A stretch of 33,414 nucleotides of DNA from UBA4732 sp002404095 (GTDB lineage: Bacteria > Planctomycetota > Planctomycetia > Gemmatales > Gemmataceae). Below are positions 7,864-14,820 of this stretch, piece by piece (within the stretch, counting starts at the first letter, position 1; each line of letters begins with the position of its first letter). Below the pieces are notes generated by a model. The model ran no database searches. It was not told where the DNA came from and worked only from the letters and a program-made list of their open reading frames with translations. The position numbers were made by a program, and so were the translations under genes. Where the stretch lies: assembly GCA_036783645.1 (NCBI GenBank), contig DAIPWT010000066.1, positions 1 through 33,414 of the forward strand, read 5' to 3'.

Positions 7864-8075
7864 GCCGTGAGTTCAGCGTGGTCATCGAGCGCGACGAGGA
7901 AGGCTACTACGTCGCCTCGGTCCCCGCGCTGCCCGGTTGCCATACCCAGGCTCGTTCGCTCGATGAATTGATGGAGCGGGTGCGGGAAGCGATTCTTTTG
8001 TGCCTGGAAGTCGAAGCCGAGGCGGCCGGCGGACTGGAGTTCGTCGGCGTCCAGCGAGTGAGTGTCCTAGCATGA
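7860..8075 (+). CDS. HicB-family protein (third copy)
   Basis: Protein of 71 residues with a clear HicB core: FSVVIERDEEGYYVASVPAL, PGCHTQARSLDELMERVREA, then a LCLEVEAE helix. The start overlaps the previous stop (ATGA). Its own stop overlaps an ATG beginning a short peptide that looks like the start of a HicA protein, so this HicB probably once had its own toxin downstream. Confidence 0.82.
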   Translation: MSREFSVVIERDEEGYYVASVPALPGCHTQARSLDELMERVREAILLCLEVEAEAAGGLEFVGVQRVSVLA

Positions 8076-8125
8076 GCGGCAAGCTACCCGCGTTGACCGG
8101 GCTTGACCCATTGTTATCTAGATAA
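8072..8125 (+). pseudogene. Remnant of a second hicA gene
   Basis: An ATG overlapping the third hicB stop (ATGA) opens a 17-residue frame, MSGKLPALTGLDPLLSR, then TAA. The first ten residues fit the usual N-terminus of the HicA subfamily that begins with Lys-Leu-Pro and Leu-Thr-Gly. The match ends near position 8100, and non-coding palindromic repeats begin at 8136. I find no rest of HicA (no GSHH-like motif) before the next gene. The identification rests on a short peptide and gene order. Confidence 0.55.
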
Positions 8126-8135
8126 GCTTGGGTAC

Positions 8136-8267
8136 CATGCTTTCGCGGCCTCTGTCAGCACCGTGCGCCTGCTCAAGCCGCCGCGAAAGCATGAGTGCCG
8201 CGAGGGAGTTCATGCTTTCGCGGGGTTTGGACGGGACACGGTTTCAATGTCAGCCCGCGAAAGCATG
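8136..8267. repeat. Double hairpin element with CATGCTTTCGCGG arms
   Basis: The 13-mer CATGCTTTCGCGG occurs at 8136-8148 and 8211-8223, and its exact reverse complement at 8181-8193 and 8255-8267, giving two successive inverted pairs with different loops. It lies downstream of the hicA remnant, between convergent genes. I see no open frame worth calling here. Confidence 0.85.
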
Positions 8268-8324
8268 GCACACTTGTCAGTAGAGGAAGCCCGAAGGGTT
8301 TGTGTAGATACCAAGAGGCTAACC

Positions 8325-8345
8325 CGGCGGGGATAAACCCCGCCG
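8325..8345. terminator. GC-rich hairpin between convergent genes
   Basis: CGGCGGGG (8325-8332) and CCCCGCCG (8338-8345) form an 8-bp stem with loop ATAAA. It sits 21 bp from the dehydrogenase stop and downstream of the Hic array. There is no T tract, so it may be a dispersed repeat that also ends transcription. Confidence 0.5.
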
Positions 8346-8365
8346 CTCGCCTTCTGTCAGCGTCT

Positions 8366-10399
8366 TTACGGCGCAGGCGCTTGCTTCACGAACCCGTAAA
8401 TCCCTTTGCCGTCGAGCGAGCCGCTCAGCAGGTAGACCTCGCCTTTTTCGTCCTCGCCGAATGAGAACATGGCTTTGCCGCGGTCCTTGATCGGCCGGTT
8501 GGTCACGACGCGGCCTTTCGCCTCGTCGTAGCGTAAGGCCCAGATGCGGGCGGTGACGTAATCGCCGTAGACGTAGTATCCTTGCAGTTCAGTCAAGCGG
8601 GCGCCGCGGTAGACGTGGCCGCCGATGATGCACTTGCCTACTTCGTGGTCGTATTCCCAGATCGGTTCGATGAAATCCTCGCGCGGGCCGGTCCCGCGCG
8701 CGCCGAACGGGTGCAAACCTTCGCGCCGGTTCCAGCCGTAATTGCCGCCGCGATGGATCAAGTCGATCTCTTCAAATAGGTTCTGGCCCACGTCGCCGGC
8801 CCACAGTTGGCCCGTCTTACGGTCGAAGGACATCCGCCAGACATTGCGCAATCCATAAGCCCAAATCTCGGGCCGCTCGCCGCGCCGGTCCACGAACGGG
8901 TTGTCCTTGGGGATCGCGTACTTCTTGCCTTCGTCCTTGTGATCCACGTCAATGCGTACGATTTTGCCCAACAAAGTGTTGAGGTGCTGGCCATTGTCGA
9001 AGGGGTCGTTGCCGGCGCCGCCGTCGCCGAGCGGCAGGTAGAGCATACCGTCGGAGCCGAAACAAACTGAGCCGCCGTCGTGGTTCCAATAAGGCCGGGT
9101 GATGCGCAACAACTCTTCCTCGGAATCCGGGTCCGCCTGGTCGGGATCGTCCTTGCGCACCTTGAATCGTGATAGCACGTTGGTCAGCTTCGCCTTACGA
9201 GTCGTGTAGAAAACGTAGATTTCGCCATTTTCCTTATATTTTGGATGAAATGCCATGCCAAGAAAACCTTCCTCATTGGTCTTGTCGTCGTAGACCACTC
9301 GGTCGCGCAGGTCAAGGAAGATCTTCGACTTGGTCGTCTTCGGATCGTTGGCGAAGACGTGGATGAAGCCGTGTTCGTCGGCGACGAAGACGCGGTTGCT
9401 GCCGTCGCCGGCGTGGGTCAGGACGATGGGCCGCAGGGGATTGGGTTTGCCGTCGTCGGTCTCGCCTTTCCAACCCGCCCATTGCAGATCGGGGAAGGCG
9501 ACGGCTGTTTCCAGGGGCATCGGCGCGTCGTCCACCTCGGCGCCGGGTACGCCTGCGGCCACGGCCGTCAGGCTCCCCGCTTCACGCTCGGCGACCAGGA
9601 TGTGCTTGCCGGTAGGGTCGAGGCAGACGCCGGCGGGGGCGCGGAGGCCTTTCGCCGTCACGACAGGTTTATCGCCGAGCCGGGGCAAGACTAGCAGCCG
9701 GCGGCCTTCGCCGTCGCTGACGAACAATCGGCCGTGGTGGTCCCACGCCAAGCCCGCGACGGTGCCGAGGCCGTCGGCCAGCTTCTCTGTCGAGCCGTCG
9801 GCCAGCTTGATCCGATACAGTGTACCCGAACTGGCGTCGCCCACGAGGAGATGGGAAGCGCCGTCGAGCAGCAAGGCGGTCGGCTTTTGCATGGCGGGAA
9901 GGCGCGTCGCGTCAAGGAGGACGCTCACTAATCCGAGGGGCGTAACGCGGTAGATCGCGGCGCCTTTGCCATTGGCGTAGCCGCAATCACTGACGTAGAG
10001 CATTCCGCTTTCCGGGTCGGCCGTCATGCCGGTGAGGGAATGCGGTTCCGTGGGAAAGGCGTTGGTCGCAACGAAGACGTCCACCAGGCCCGTTTTGTCA
10101 ATCCGCCGGACGCGCTTCCGGTCGGCGACGAAGAGCCATTGCTGGTAGGCGGCCATGCCTTTCGGATCGTCCAGTCCGCTGGCGAAAGGGACGGCCTTAC
10201 CGTTCTCAATCAGCACGACCGACGCGCCGGCGTCTTTGTCCGCCGCTCCGCCGACGGCGACGTACACCTTTCCGCCCAAGCCGACCGTTGCCGAGGCCGG
10301 ATTCTTCAACCCTTCGACCAAGGCATGGGACGATTTTTCGGCCGCGGCCGCCGATGAGATGGTAAGCAGGGCGGCGGCATAAAAGAGTAGTTGCTTCAT
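8366..10399 (-). CDS. Secreted PQQ-type glucose/sorbosone dehydrogenase with N-terminal beta-propeller
   Basis: Protein of 677 residues. ATG at 10399 is supported by AAGGA upstream and a signal peptide (MKQLLFYAAALLTISSAAAA, about 20 residues). Residues about 25-290 form an SMP-30/NHL-like propeller (repeats such as LFVSDGEG, LLVGDASSG). Residues about 300-670 match the soluble glucose/sorbosone dehydrogenase family: LRPIVLTHAGDGSNRVFVAD, GFLGMAFHPKY, RPYWNHDGGSVCFGSDGMLY, PLGDGGAGNDP, IWAYGLRNVWRMSFD, WAGDVGQN and GGNYGWNRREG, which carry the His, Arg and Asp residues around the PQQ/calcium site. It would oxidise a sugar or other alcohol outside the cytoplasm; the substrate is unknown. It is a stand-alone gene, convergent with the Hic array. 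The propeller-dehydrogenase fusion is the noteworthy part. Confidence 0.9.
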   Translation of the reverse strand: MKQLLFYAAALLTISSAAAAEKSSHALVEGLKNPASATVGLGGKVYVAVGGAADKDAGASVVLIENGKAVPFASGLDDPKGMAAYQQWLFVADRKRVRRIDKTGLVDVFVATNAFPTEPHSLTGMTADPESGMLYVSDCGYANGKGAAIYRVTPLGLVSVLLDATRLPAMQKPTALLLDGASHLLVGDASSGTLYRIKLADGSTEKLADGLGTVAGLAWDHHGRLFVSDGEGRRLLVLPRLGDKPVVTAKGLRAPAGVCLDPTGKHILVAEREAGSLTAVAAGVPGAEVDDAPMPLETAVAFPDLQWAGWKGETDDGKPNPLRPIVLTHAGDGSNRVFVADEHGFIHVFANDPKTTKSKIFLDLRDRVVYDDKTNEEGFLGMAFHPKYKENGEIYVFYTTRKAKLTNVLSRFKVRKDDPDQADPDSEEELLRITRPYWNHDGGSVCFGSDGMLYLPLGDGGAGNDPFDNGQHLNTLLGKIVRIDVDHKDEGKKYAIPKDNPFVDRRGERPEIWAYGLRNVWRMSFDRKTGQLWAGDVGQNLFEEIDLIHRGGNYGWNRREGLHPFGARGTGPREDFIEPIWEYDHEVGKCIIGGHVYRGARLTELQGYYVYGDYVTARIWALRYDEAKGRVVTNRPIKDRGKAMFSFGEDEKGEVYLLSGSLDGKGIYGFVKQAPAP

Positions 10400-10539
10400 C
10401 GCGTAAATCCTTCAATGGTGTATGCAACACGACGCATTCTCACCGACGGCGCCGGCAAATGCAAGGGGGGCCGTCGCACCCCGGGCGAACGTACTCGTGA
10501 GTCCGGGGTGGGAGGATCGCCTACTTCGGGAGGCATACC

Positions 10540-11283
10540 CTACACTTTACCCTCATCATTCTGGTCCTGAAATTCCTGTTCCAGGTCCAGGAGATAATCC
10601 TTCAGCGGAGGTCCGCCGACCGCTTCGGCCGGCCGACTCTCGCCAGAAGAAGGCGCCGGCGCTAGAATCACTTCCGCAGGAGCTGCCGGCGCGTGGGCCG
10701 GCAGCATTCCTCCCGCGAACACCACATCATCGGCGGCGATGGTCTTGGCGTCCGGGGCCGGTGGCGAAGGCGGCGACCGGAACTGGTAGGAGTCGCCCAA
10801 TTGAAGCCGAGTGATGTAGATGATTTCCTGCACGTGGCCGCTCAGATGCATGAGGGTCTGCAAAACGACGGCCTGGACGGTCCCCTCCGTGTCGCCGCGA
10901 AGGCTGCGGTAAAGCCGGCTTTCAAGGAGCCGCGAAGGGGTTAGATGGGCGAGTACCGCATCGGCCGCGTCAATTACCCCATCTAGTCGGAGGAGCAACT
11001 CAGGCGTCGGGATCGGCCCGCGTTCGGAGAACTCTGTCGGCCGGTCGCGGTCGTCCGGCAAGCCGTCGATGACCGACCGGAAGCGCTGCCTTAGGTTGCC
11101 GCAAAGGTGGAGCAGCAGATTGCCGACGCTGTTCATTGACTCGCTGGGGCGCCACCAAACCTGACTTTCCTTTAGCTGGCCTAGACAGTGCTTCATGCCT
11201 GTCGCGGCCATCGCCAACTCGATGCGAGCCTCGGCAAGATAGTTCTGCGCGAACGCCGGGCCGTCGGTCGTCGTCTCGTTCAT
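10540..11283 (-). CDS. DinB-like (DUF1572-type) four-helix protein
   Basis: Protein of 247 residues. A very strong AAGGAGG precedes the ATG at 11283. Residues about 15-165 follow the DinB/YfiT-like four-helix bundle: VWWRPSESMNSVGNLLLHLC, where the first metal-type His lies, and later LMHLSGHVQEIIYITRLQLG with a second His pair. Such proteins often bind a metal and act as thiol-dependent transferases or have unknown roles. The last 70 residues are an added Pro/Ala-rich linker and an acidic helix (LLDLEQEFQDQNDEGKV), which is longer than usual. A candidate promoter (TTGATG, 16 bp, TATGCT on the minus strand, 11331-11358) precedes it. It is divergent from the small Lys-rich gene. Confidence 0.82.
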   Translation of the reverse strand: MNETTTDGPAFAQNYLAEARIELAMAATGMKHCLGQLKESQVWWRPSESMNSVGNLLLHLCGNLRQRFRSVIDGLPDDRDRPTEFSERGPIPTPELLLRLDGVIDAADAVLAHLTPSRLLESRLYRSLRGDTEGTVQAVVLQTLMHLSGHVQEIIYITRLQLGDSYQFRSPPSPPAPDAKTIAADDVVFAGGMLPAHAPAAPAEVILAPAPSSGESRPAEAVGGPPLKDYLLDLEQEFQDQNDEGKV

Positions 11284-11330
11284 CGGACCTCCTTCGGAGA
11301 GAATTCCTGCCCGCGAGATGGGAATTTAAT

Positions 11331-11358
11331 AGCATAGCGATTCTGCTGTCGCCATCAA
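11331..11358 (-). promoter_or_regulatory. Candidate promoter for the DinB-like gene
   Basis: On the minus strand TTGATG (11358-11353), 16 bp, TATGCT (11336-11331), about 48 bp before the ATG. The -35 and -10 each match most consensus bases; function inferred. Confidence 0.3.
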
Positions 11359-11396
11359 ACAAATGGCTTATGTACCATTACGGAGAGGAAAGCGTC

Positions 11397-11504
11397 ATGG
11401 CAAAGGGAAACAACTCGCAGGGCAAGGACAAGAAGAAGGCTAAAGTCGCTCCGAAGAAGGAAGCGAAACCGGCGCCGAAAAAGGCCGCGGCGCCCAAGAA
11501 GTGA
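11397..11504 (+). CDS. Small Lys/Ala-rich basic protein
   Basis: A 35-residue protein starting MAKGNNSQGKDKKKAKVAPK and ending in repeated PAPKKAAAPKK-type units. GGAGAGGAAAG upstream gives a strong ribosome site, and a clean hairpin terminator follows 17 bp after the stop, so the short frame is probably a real gene. Its composition resembles histone H1 tails and other nucleic-acid-binding basic peptides; a DNA- or RNA-binding role is inference from charge alone. Confidence 0.72.
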   Translation: MAKGNNSQGKDKKKAKVAPKKEAKPAPKKAAAPKK

Positions 11505-11521
11505 GAGGCGATTCATTAACG

Positions 11522-11546
11522 AAATACGGCTGAAACAGCCGTATTT
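11522..11546. terminator. Intrinsic-type terminator hairpin
   Basis: AAATACGGCTG and CAGCCGTATTT form a perfect 11-bp stem with loop AAA, ending in a run of T on the plus strand and, by symmetry, also on the minus strand. It lies between the small basic gene and the convergent isomerase gene and could serve both. Confidence 0.8.
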
Positions 11547-11571
11547 GACCGCTACAGGTAGAGACTCTTAA

Positions 11572-12336
11572 TCACACCAGGCTTTCCAGCAGATATTTGA
11601 GCTTACGCACTTCCGGCTGCATGGCAAACGGCGCGTCAGGCGCCTCGCGAATGTCCACCGACAACAAACGGTTGTAGTTGCAGCGGGCCAATTGCGCCAC
11701 GATCCGGCCGTACTCCATTTCGCCCTGGCCGACGCGCACCTGGAACTGGTTCGCCCCGCGTCCGGTGTCGCGCAGCTGGACGTGCCGCACATACGGAAAC
11801 AGGGAATCGTAGTTCTTGCCGGAATGCGGCCCGGCGAGGTAATGGCTGGGGTCAAGGGTCACGCCCAAGCCCGGCACGCGCTCGCAGAGGGTCGCGGCTG
11901 CTTCAGGGTCTTCGGTCAACGTGCCGATGCGCGTGGCCAGCGCCAACTGAACGCCTTCCTTGCCGGCCACGACGGTCAGCCGGTTCAAGCGCTTCACTTC
12001 GGCGTCGATGGGGCTGCCAGCCGGGGCGGCCGACATCGTTATCAGCGGTACGGCTGAGACGCTCGCCAGCCGGCAGACGGCTTTGAACTGGCGCTGGTAC
12101 TCTTCATCGTCGTCGGCCTCGATTTCGACGGAAAAGGTCGCCGGCGTCAGACCGCCGCCGTAGCGCAACCGTTCGGCCGCCGCGGGCACGTCGGCCGCCA
12201 CCTCGGACGGCCGCAGATGCGGGCCGGCCTCATGCAGGGCGGCGTCGAACTTGGTGAATTGCAATTCGGCGATGGCGCGCAGGGCGTCCTCGAACGAATG
12301 ACGAGCAAAGCAGAGAGTGGAACAAGAGACGTACAC
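11572..12336 (-). CDS. Sugar phosphate isomerase/epimerase (xylose isomerase-like TIM barrel)
   Basis: Protein of 254 residues. A GTG at 12336 is chosen because GGAGGGA sits about 5 bases before it and the protein then begins with the first barrel strand (VYVSCSTLCF); the longer in-frame reading adds only low-quality sequence. Barrel-end residues typical of the family are visible: FSVEIEAD, GVTLDPSHYLAG, HVQLRDTG and LLSVDI. Members bind a divalent metal and isomerise or epimerise sugars; the substrate cannot be told. A divergent small gene lies beyond the compound repeat upstream. Confidence 0.82.
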   Translation of the reverse strand: MYVSCSTLCFARHSFEDALRAIAELQFTKFDAALHEAGPHLRPSEVAADVPAAAERLRYGGGLTPATFSVEIEADDDEEYQRQFKAVCRLASVSAVPLITMSAAPAGSPIDAEVKRLNRLTVVAGKEGVQLALATRIGTLTEDPEAAATLCERVPGLGVTLDPSHYLAGPHSGKNYDSLFPYVRHVQLRDTGRGANQFQVRVGQGEMEYGRIVAQLARCNYNRLLSVDIREAPDAPFAMQPEVRKLKYLLESLV

Positions 12337-12524
12337 GACTCCCTCCGTACCGGCGAGACGGGCGATTGGCGTCAAAAGAAACCTTTCGGAAGCCGGCCTA
12401 TACCGTCGGGGCCGAAAGAAAGGAAGGCCAATATCCGAACTTGGTGGGCGAGCCGAATCGGACTGCAAAATCCGCGAGATTCACGGTAGCATGGGGTCGC
12501 GGATGCGGATGCTTTGTCGAAATT

Positions 12525-12618
12525 CATTCTTGCAAGGAGCCGCGCACGCAGTAAGCCGGGGTAATGAGCCGCATTCTTGCAAGGAGCCGCGCACGCAGTA
12601 AGCCGGGGTAATGAGCCG
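12525..12618. repeat. Two tandem copies of a 47-bp unit
   Basis: Copy 1 is at 12525-12571 and copy 2 at 12572-12618. Each starts CATTCTTGCAAGGAGCC and ends GGTAATGAGCCG. A third partial copy (CGCACGCAGTAAGCGG) follows. The unit core is also the left arm of a larger inverted repeat. Confidence 0.9.
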
Positions 12619-12680
12619 CGCACGCAGTAAGCGGTCGCCCCCCGCTTACTCCGCTTACTGCGTGCGCGGCTCCTTGTAAG
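12529..12680. repeat. Large inverted repeat surrounding the tandem copies
   Basis: The 27-base arm at 12529-12555 pairs with 12654-12680 with one mismatch (core GAGCCGCGCACGCAGTAAG). Similarity continues outward: CTTTGTCGAAAT on the left and ATTTCGACAAAG on the right. The whole could fold into a long stem, or into alternative stems using either tandem copy. Confidence 0.88.
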
Positions 12681-12738
12681 GATTTCGACAAAGCAGGATG
12701 CGGACGGTTTCAAGACGGCTAAAGGGGAGGATTGGACC

Positions 12739-13062
12739 ATGACGGCGTTGCCTACGGAAGCGCGGCCTATAGCGGCCTGGATGCAGGTATTGGACCAGAT
12801 CGAAGGCTCGGTGGGGCGCCGACTGGCGCAAGTGGAGGAACCGGCAGGGCCGGAGGCCGACGCCGGCCCGACGGCGAAGACGCCGTTACAGATACTTGAT
12901 GAGCGCTGGTCGCAGGTGCGGACGCGGCTGGACCGTGCGGAGCGCGACGCCGCCGAGGTCGATGCGGCGCTGCATACGGAATCCGAGGCGTACCAGCGTT
13001 GGACGGACAGCCTGACGGCGGCGCGCCGGCGGTTGGCCGACTGGGCGGCGCGCGTGGCATGA
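12739..13062 (+). CDS. Small coiled-coil protein of unknown function
   Basis: Protein of 107 residues with a good ribosome site (GGGGAGGA, 8 bases before ATG). Residues about 1-30 form an amphipathic helix (AWMQVLDQIEGSVGRRLAQV), then an acidic Pro/Ala linker, then a long helix rich in Arg, Glu and Ala (about 50-105), likely a coiled coil. No domain recognised. It converges on the oxidoreductase gene, only 5 bp away. Confidence 0.68.
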   Translation: MTALPTEARPIAAWMQVLDQIEGSVGRRLAQVEEPAGPEADAGPTAKTPLQILDERWSQVRTRLDRAERDAAEVDAALHTESEAYQRWTDSLTAARRRLADWAARVA

Positions 13063-13067
13063 CAGCC

Positions 13068-14162
13068 TCATGCAAGAAACTCCCGCACCGTCGTTACCCG
13101 ATGTTCCCGCGCCGCCGCGTACACGGCTTCGCACAGTGCCACCGTTTCCAAATTGTCGCGGCCGCTGATCTCCGGCTCGACGCCGTCCTCCAGCGCGCAT
13201 AGCAGCTGGGCCATCGTGCCCACGAAGGCGTCAGGAAACCAGACCTCCGGCCAGCGCGGTTGCACCCACACGCCCGGCTCGCGCAGTGTCGTGTAATCCA
13301 AAGTACTCGGCGTCCGCGCCGGATAGCTCGGCCAGCCGATGGCGCCGCGAGCCATGCCCTGTGTGCCTTCCACACGCCAACGGATGTAAATATCGTTGGC
13401 GGCGCCTTCCTTCGACGGCCCTGCCCATACGTCGTCCCACGCCGCGGCGCGACGACCGTCGTCATACTCCAGGATGTACAGGTTGATGCCGTCCGTATGG
13501 CGAAAGGGCGTGCGCGGGTCCGGGCGCGTGCTGGCCAACACGCGGTCGGGCGTGCCGAACCAATAGCGGAATGTATCGAGGTGGTGAATGCTCATCACGA
13601 ACGTGGACAGCGACGGCAGCGCTTCACTCCACGGCATCCAATGCGGGATGGCCCGCATGTCAATTGTCGCTAAAACTGGGTCGCCCAGCCAGCCGCGGCG
13701 CAAGAGGTCCTTCATCGCCCGCACCGATTGGTCGTAACGCATGTTCTGGTTGACGGCCAGCACGACGCCGGCCGCCGCGCATAAATCCACGCATTCGCGC
13801 GCCTCGCGCACCGTCATGGCGAGCGGCTTTTGCGCCAAAATGCCTCGGATATGGTCGTTATGGTGAACCGCCTCCCGGATCAGCCCAGGCTGCACGTCAG
13901 GCGGCACTGCCACGTCGAGGACTTCCACGTCGGCGTCGCTCAAAAGGTCGGCGTAAGTCGCATGGACGCGCGGAATATGGTGCGCTTCCGCGACAGCGCG
14001 AGCGCGGTCGGGGTTGCGCGATGCGATGGCAATGGGATTAAAACCGGCCTGCCGATAGGCGACGAGATGACAGTCGCGCATGATGAAGCCGGCGCCGGCG
14101 CAGCCGATACGGAAGTCTTTGCGGCGCGGCAGACGGGGGAGGTAGTCAAGGGCGGAGTTCAT
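13068..14162 (-). CDS. Gfo/Idh/MocA-family NAD(P)-dependent oxidoreductase
   Basis: Protein of 364 residues. The N-terminal Rossmann fold starts with FRIGCAGAGFIMRDCHLVAY, then AIASRNPDRARAVAE, TYADLLSDADVEVLDVAVPP and the catalytic-lysine segment AQKPLAMTVREARE (usually EKP; here QKP). The C-terminal domain holds VMSIHHLDTFRYWFG, with the His/Asp typical of the active site. It would oxidise or reduce a sugar or cyclitol; the substrate is unknown. The ribosome site before ATG 14162 is weak (GGAG is too far), so translation may depend on leuD just upstream (36 bp gap). Confidence 0.88.
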   Translation of the reverse strand: MNSALDYLPRLPRRKDFRIGCAGAGFIMRDCHLVAYRQAGFNPIAIASRNPDRARAVAEAHHIPRVHATYADLLSDADVEVLDVAVPPDVQPGLIREAVHHNDHIRGILAQKPLAMTVREARECVDLCAAAGVVLAVNQNMRYDQSVRAMKDLLRRGWLGDPVLATIDMRAIPHWMPWSEALPSLSTFVMSIHHLDTFRYWFGTPDRVLASTRPDPRTPFRHTDGINLYILEYDDGRRAAAWDDVWAGPSKEGAANDIYIRWRVEGTQGMARGAIGWPSYPARTPSTLDYTTLREPGVWVQPRWPEVWFPDAFVGTMAQLLCALEDGVEPEISGRDNLETVALCEAVYAAAREHRVTTVREFLA

Positions 14163-14198
14163 GGCGACGGCCGGGTTAATCTCCGAAAGGCGCGAAGT

Positions 14199-14819
14199 CT
14201 AGGACGCCAAAGGGGTCAGGTCGGGGCGCCGCGCCTCGTAGGCGGCGATGGCGCCCTCCTGCTGCAAGGTCAGCGCGATCTCGTCCAACCCGTCCAGGAG
14301 CATCGCCCGGGCGCCCTCCGGAACGTGGAAGCTCTCCGTCACCTCCTCCTCCGGCAGGAAGGCGGTGATCCACTTCTCCCCGAGGTCGATTGTGACCCGC
14401 CCGGTCCCCGCCCGGAAGAGGCGGTTGATGAACGCTTCGTGGACCTCGACGGGCAGGAGGCCGTTCTTGTAACAGTTGTTGCGGAAAATGTCCGCGAAGG
14501 CCGGTGCGGACCCAACGCGCGGCGCGATCACCGCCCGGAACCCCGCCTGCGCGATGGCCCAGACGGCGTGCTCGCGGCTGGAGCCGCACCCGAAATTCTG
14601 GCGGGCCACCAGGACCGTCGCGCCCCGAGCCTCCGGCCGGTTCAAGGGGAAGTCCGAGTCCGGGCGGCCGTCCTTTTGCCGCAGGTCCATGAAAAGCAGC
14701 TCGCCGTAGCCCACGCGCTCGATCCGCTTCAAGAACCGCGCCGGCATGATCGCGTCCGTGTCGATATTGGCTCGGTCCAGGCATATAAACGCGCCGGTGT
14801 GAAGGTCGAAGGGTTGCAC
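14199..14819 (-). CDS. leuD: 3-isopropylmalate dehydratase small subunit
   Basis: Protein of 206 residues, the normal size for LeuD. It begins MQPFDLHTGAFICLDRANID and has NIDTDAIMPARFLK, the ARQNFGCGSSREHAVWAI swivel-domain signature and IFRNNCYKNGLLPV, all typical. With LeuC it interconverts 2- and 3-isopropylmalate in leucine synthesis. It starts one base after the leuC stop, so the two are co-translated. Confidence 0.95.
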   Translation of the reverse strand: MQPFDLHTGAFICLDRANIDTDAIMPARFLKRIERVGYGELLFMDLRQKDGRPDSDFPLNRPEARGATVLVARQNFGCGSSREHAVWAIAQAGFRAVIAPRVGSAPAFADIFRNNCYKNGLLPVEVHEAFINRLFRAGTGRVTIDLGEKWITAFLPEEEVTESFHVPEGARAMLLDGLDEIALTLQQEGAIAAYEARRPDLTPLAS

Positions 14820-14820
14820 G

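Larger units (their letters stand above)
12337..12738. other. 402-bp intergenic region between divergent genes
   Basis: The first 160 bp (12337-12500) hold the leader of the isomerase gene and nothing I can name. From about 12500 to 12700 it is filled by a compound tandem/inverted repeat. The last 38 bp carry GGGGAGGA, the ribosome site of the next gene. No convincing open frame or RNA gene. Confidence 0.6.

Noticed and set aside
8136..8267. Possible CRISPR array in the repeated 13-mers
   Set aside because: Repeats alternate in orientation and are too short, and no cas gene is present.
8103..8464. Plus-strand frames between the Hic array and the dehydrogenase
   Set aside because: They run through palindromic repeats and into the antisense of the dehydrogenase gene; no family features or ribosome site.
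12420..12490. tRNA-Cys-like anticodon arm (CGGA-CTGCAAAA-TCCG)
   Set aside because: The loop is one base too long, there is no matching acceptor stem, and no T-arm GGTTCGA-type sequence follows.
12525..12618. Possible CRISPR or VNTR array
   Set aside because: Only two directly abutting copies with no spacers; better read as a duplicated palindrome arm.
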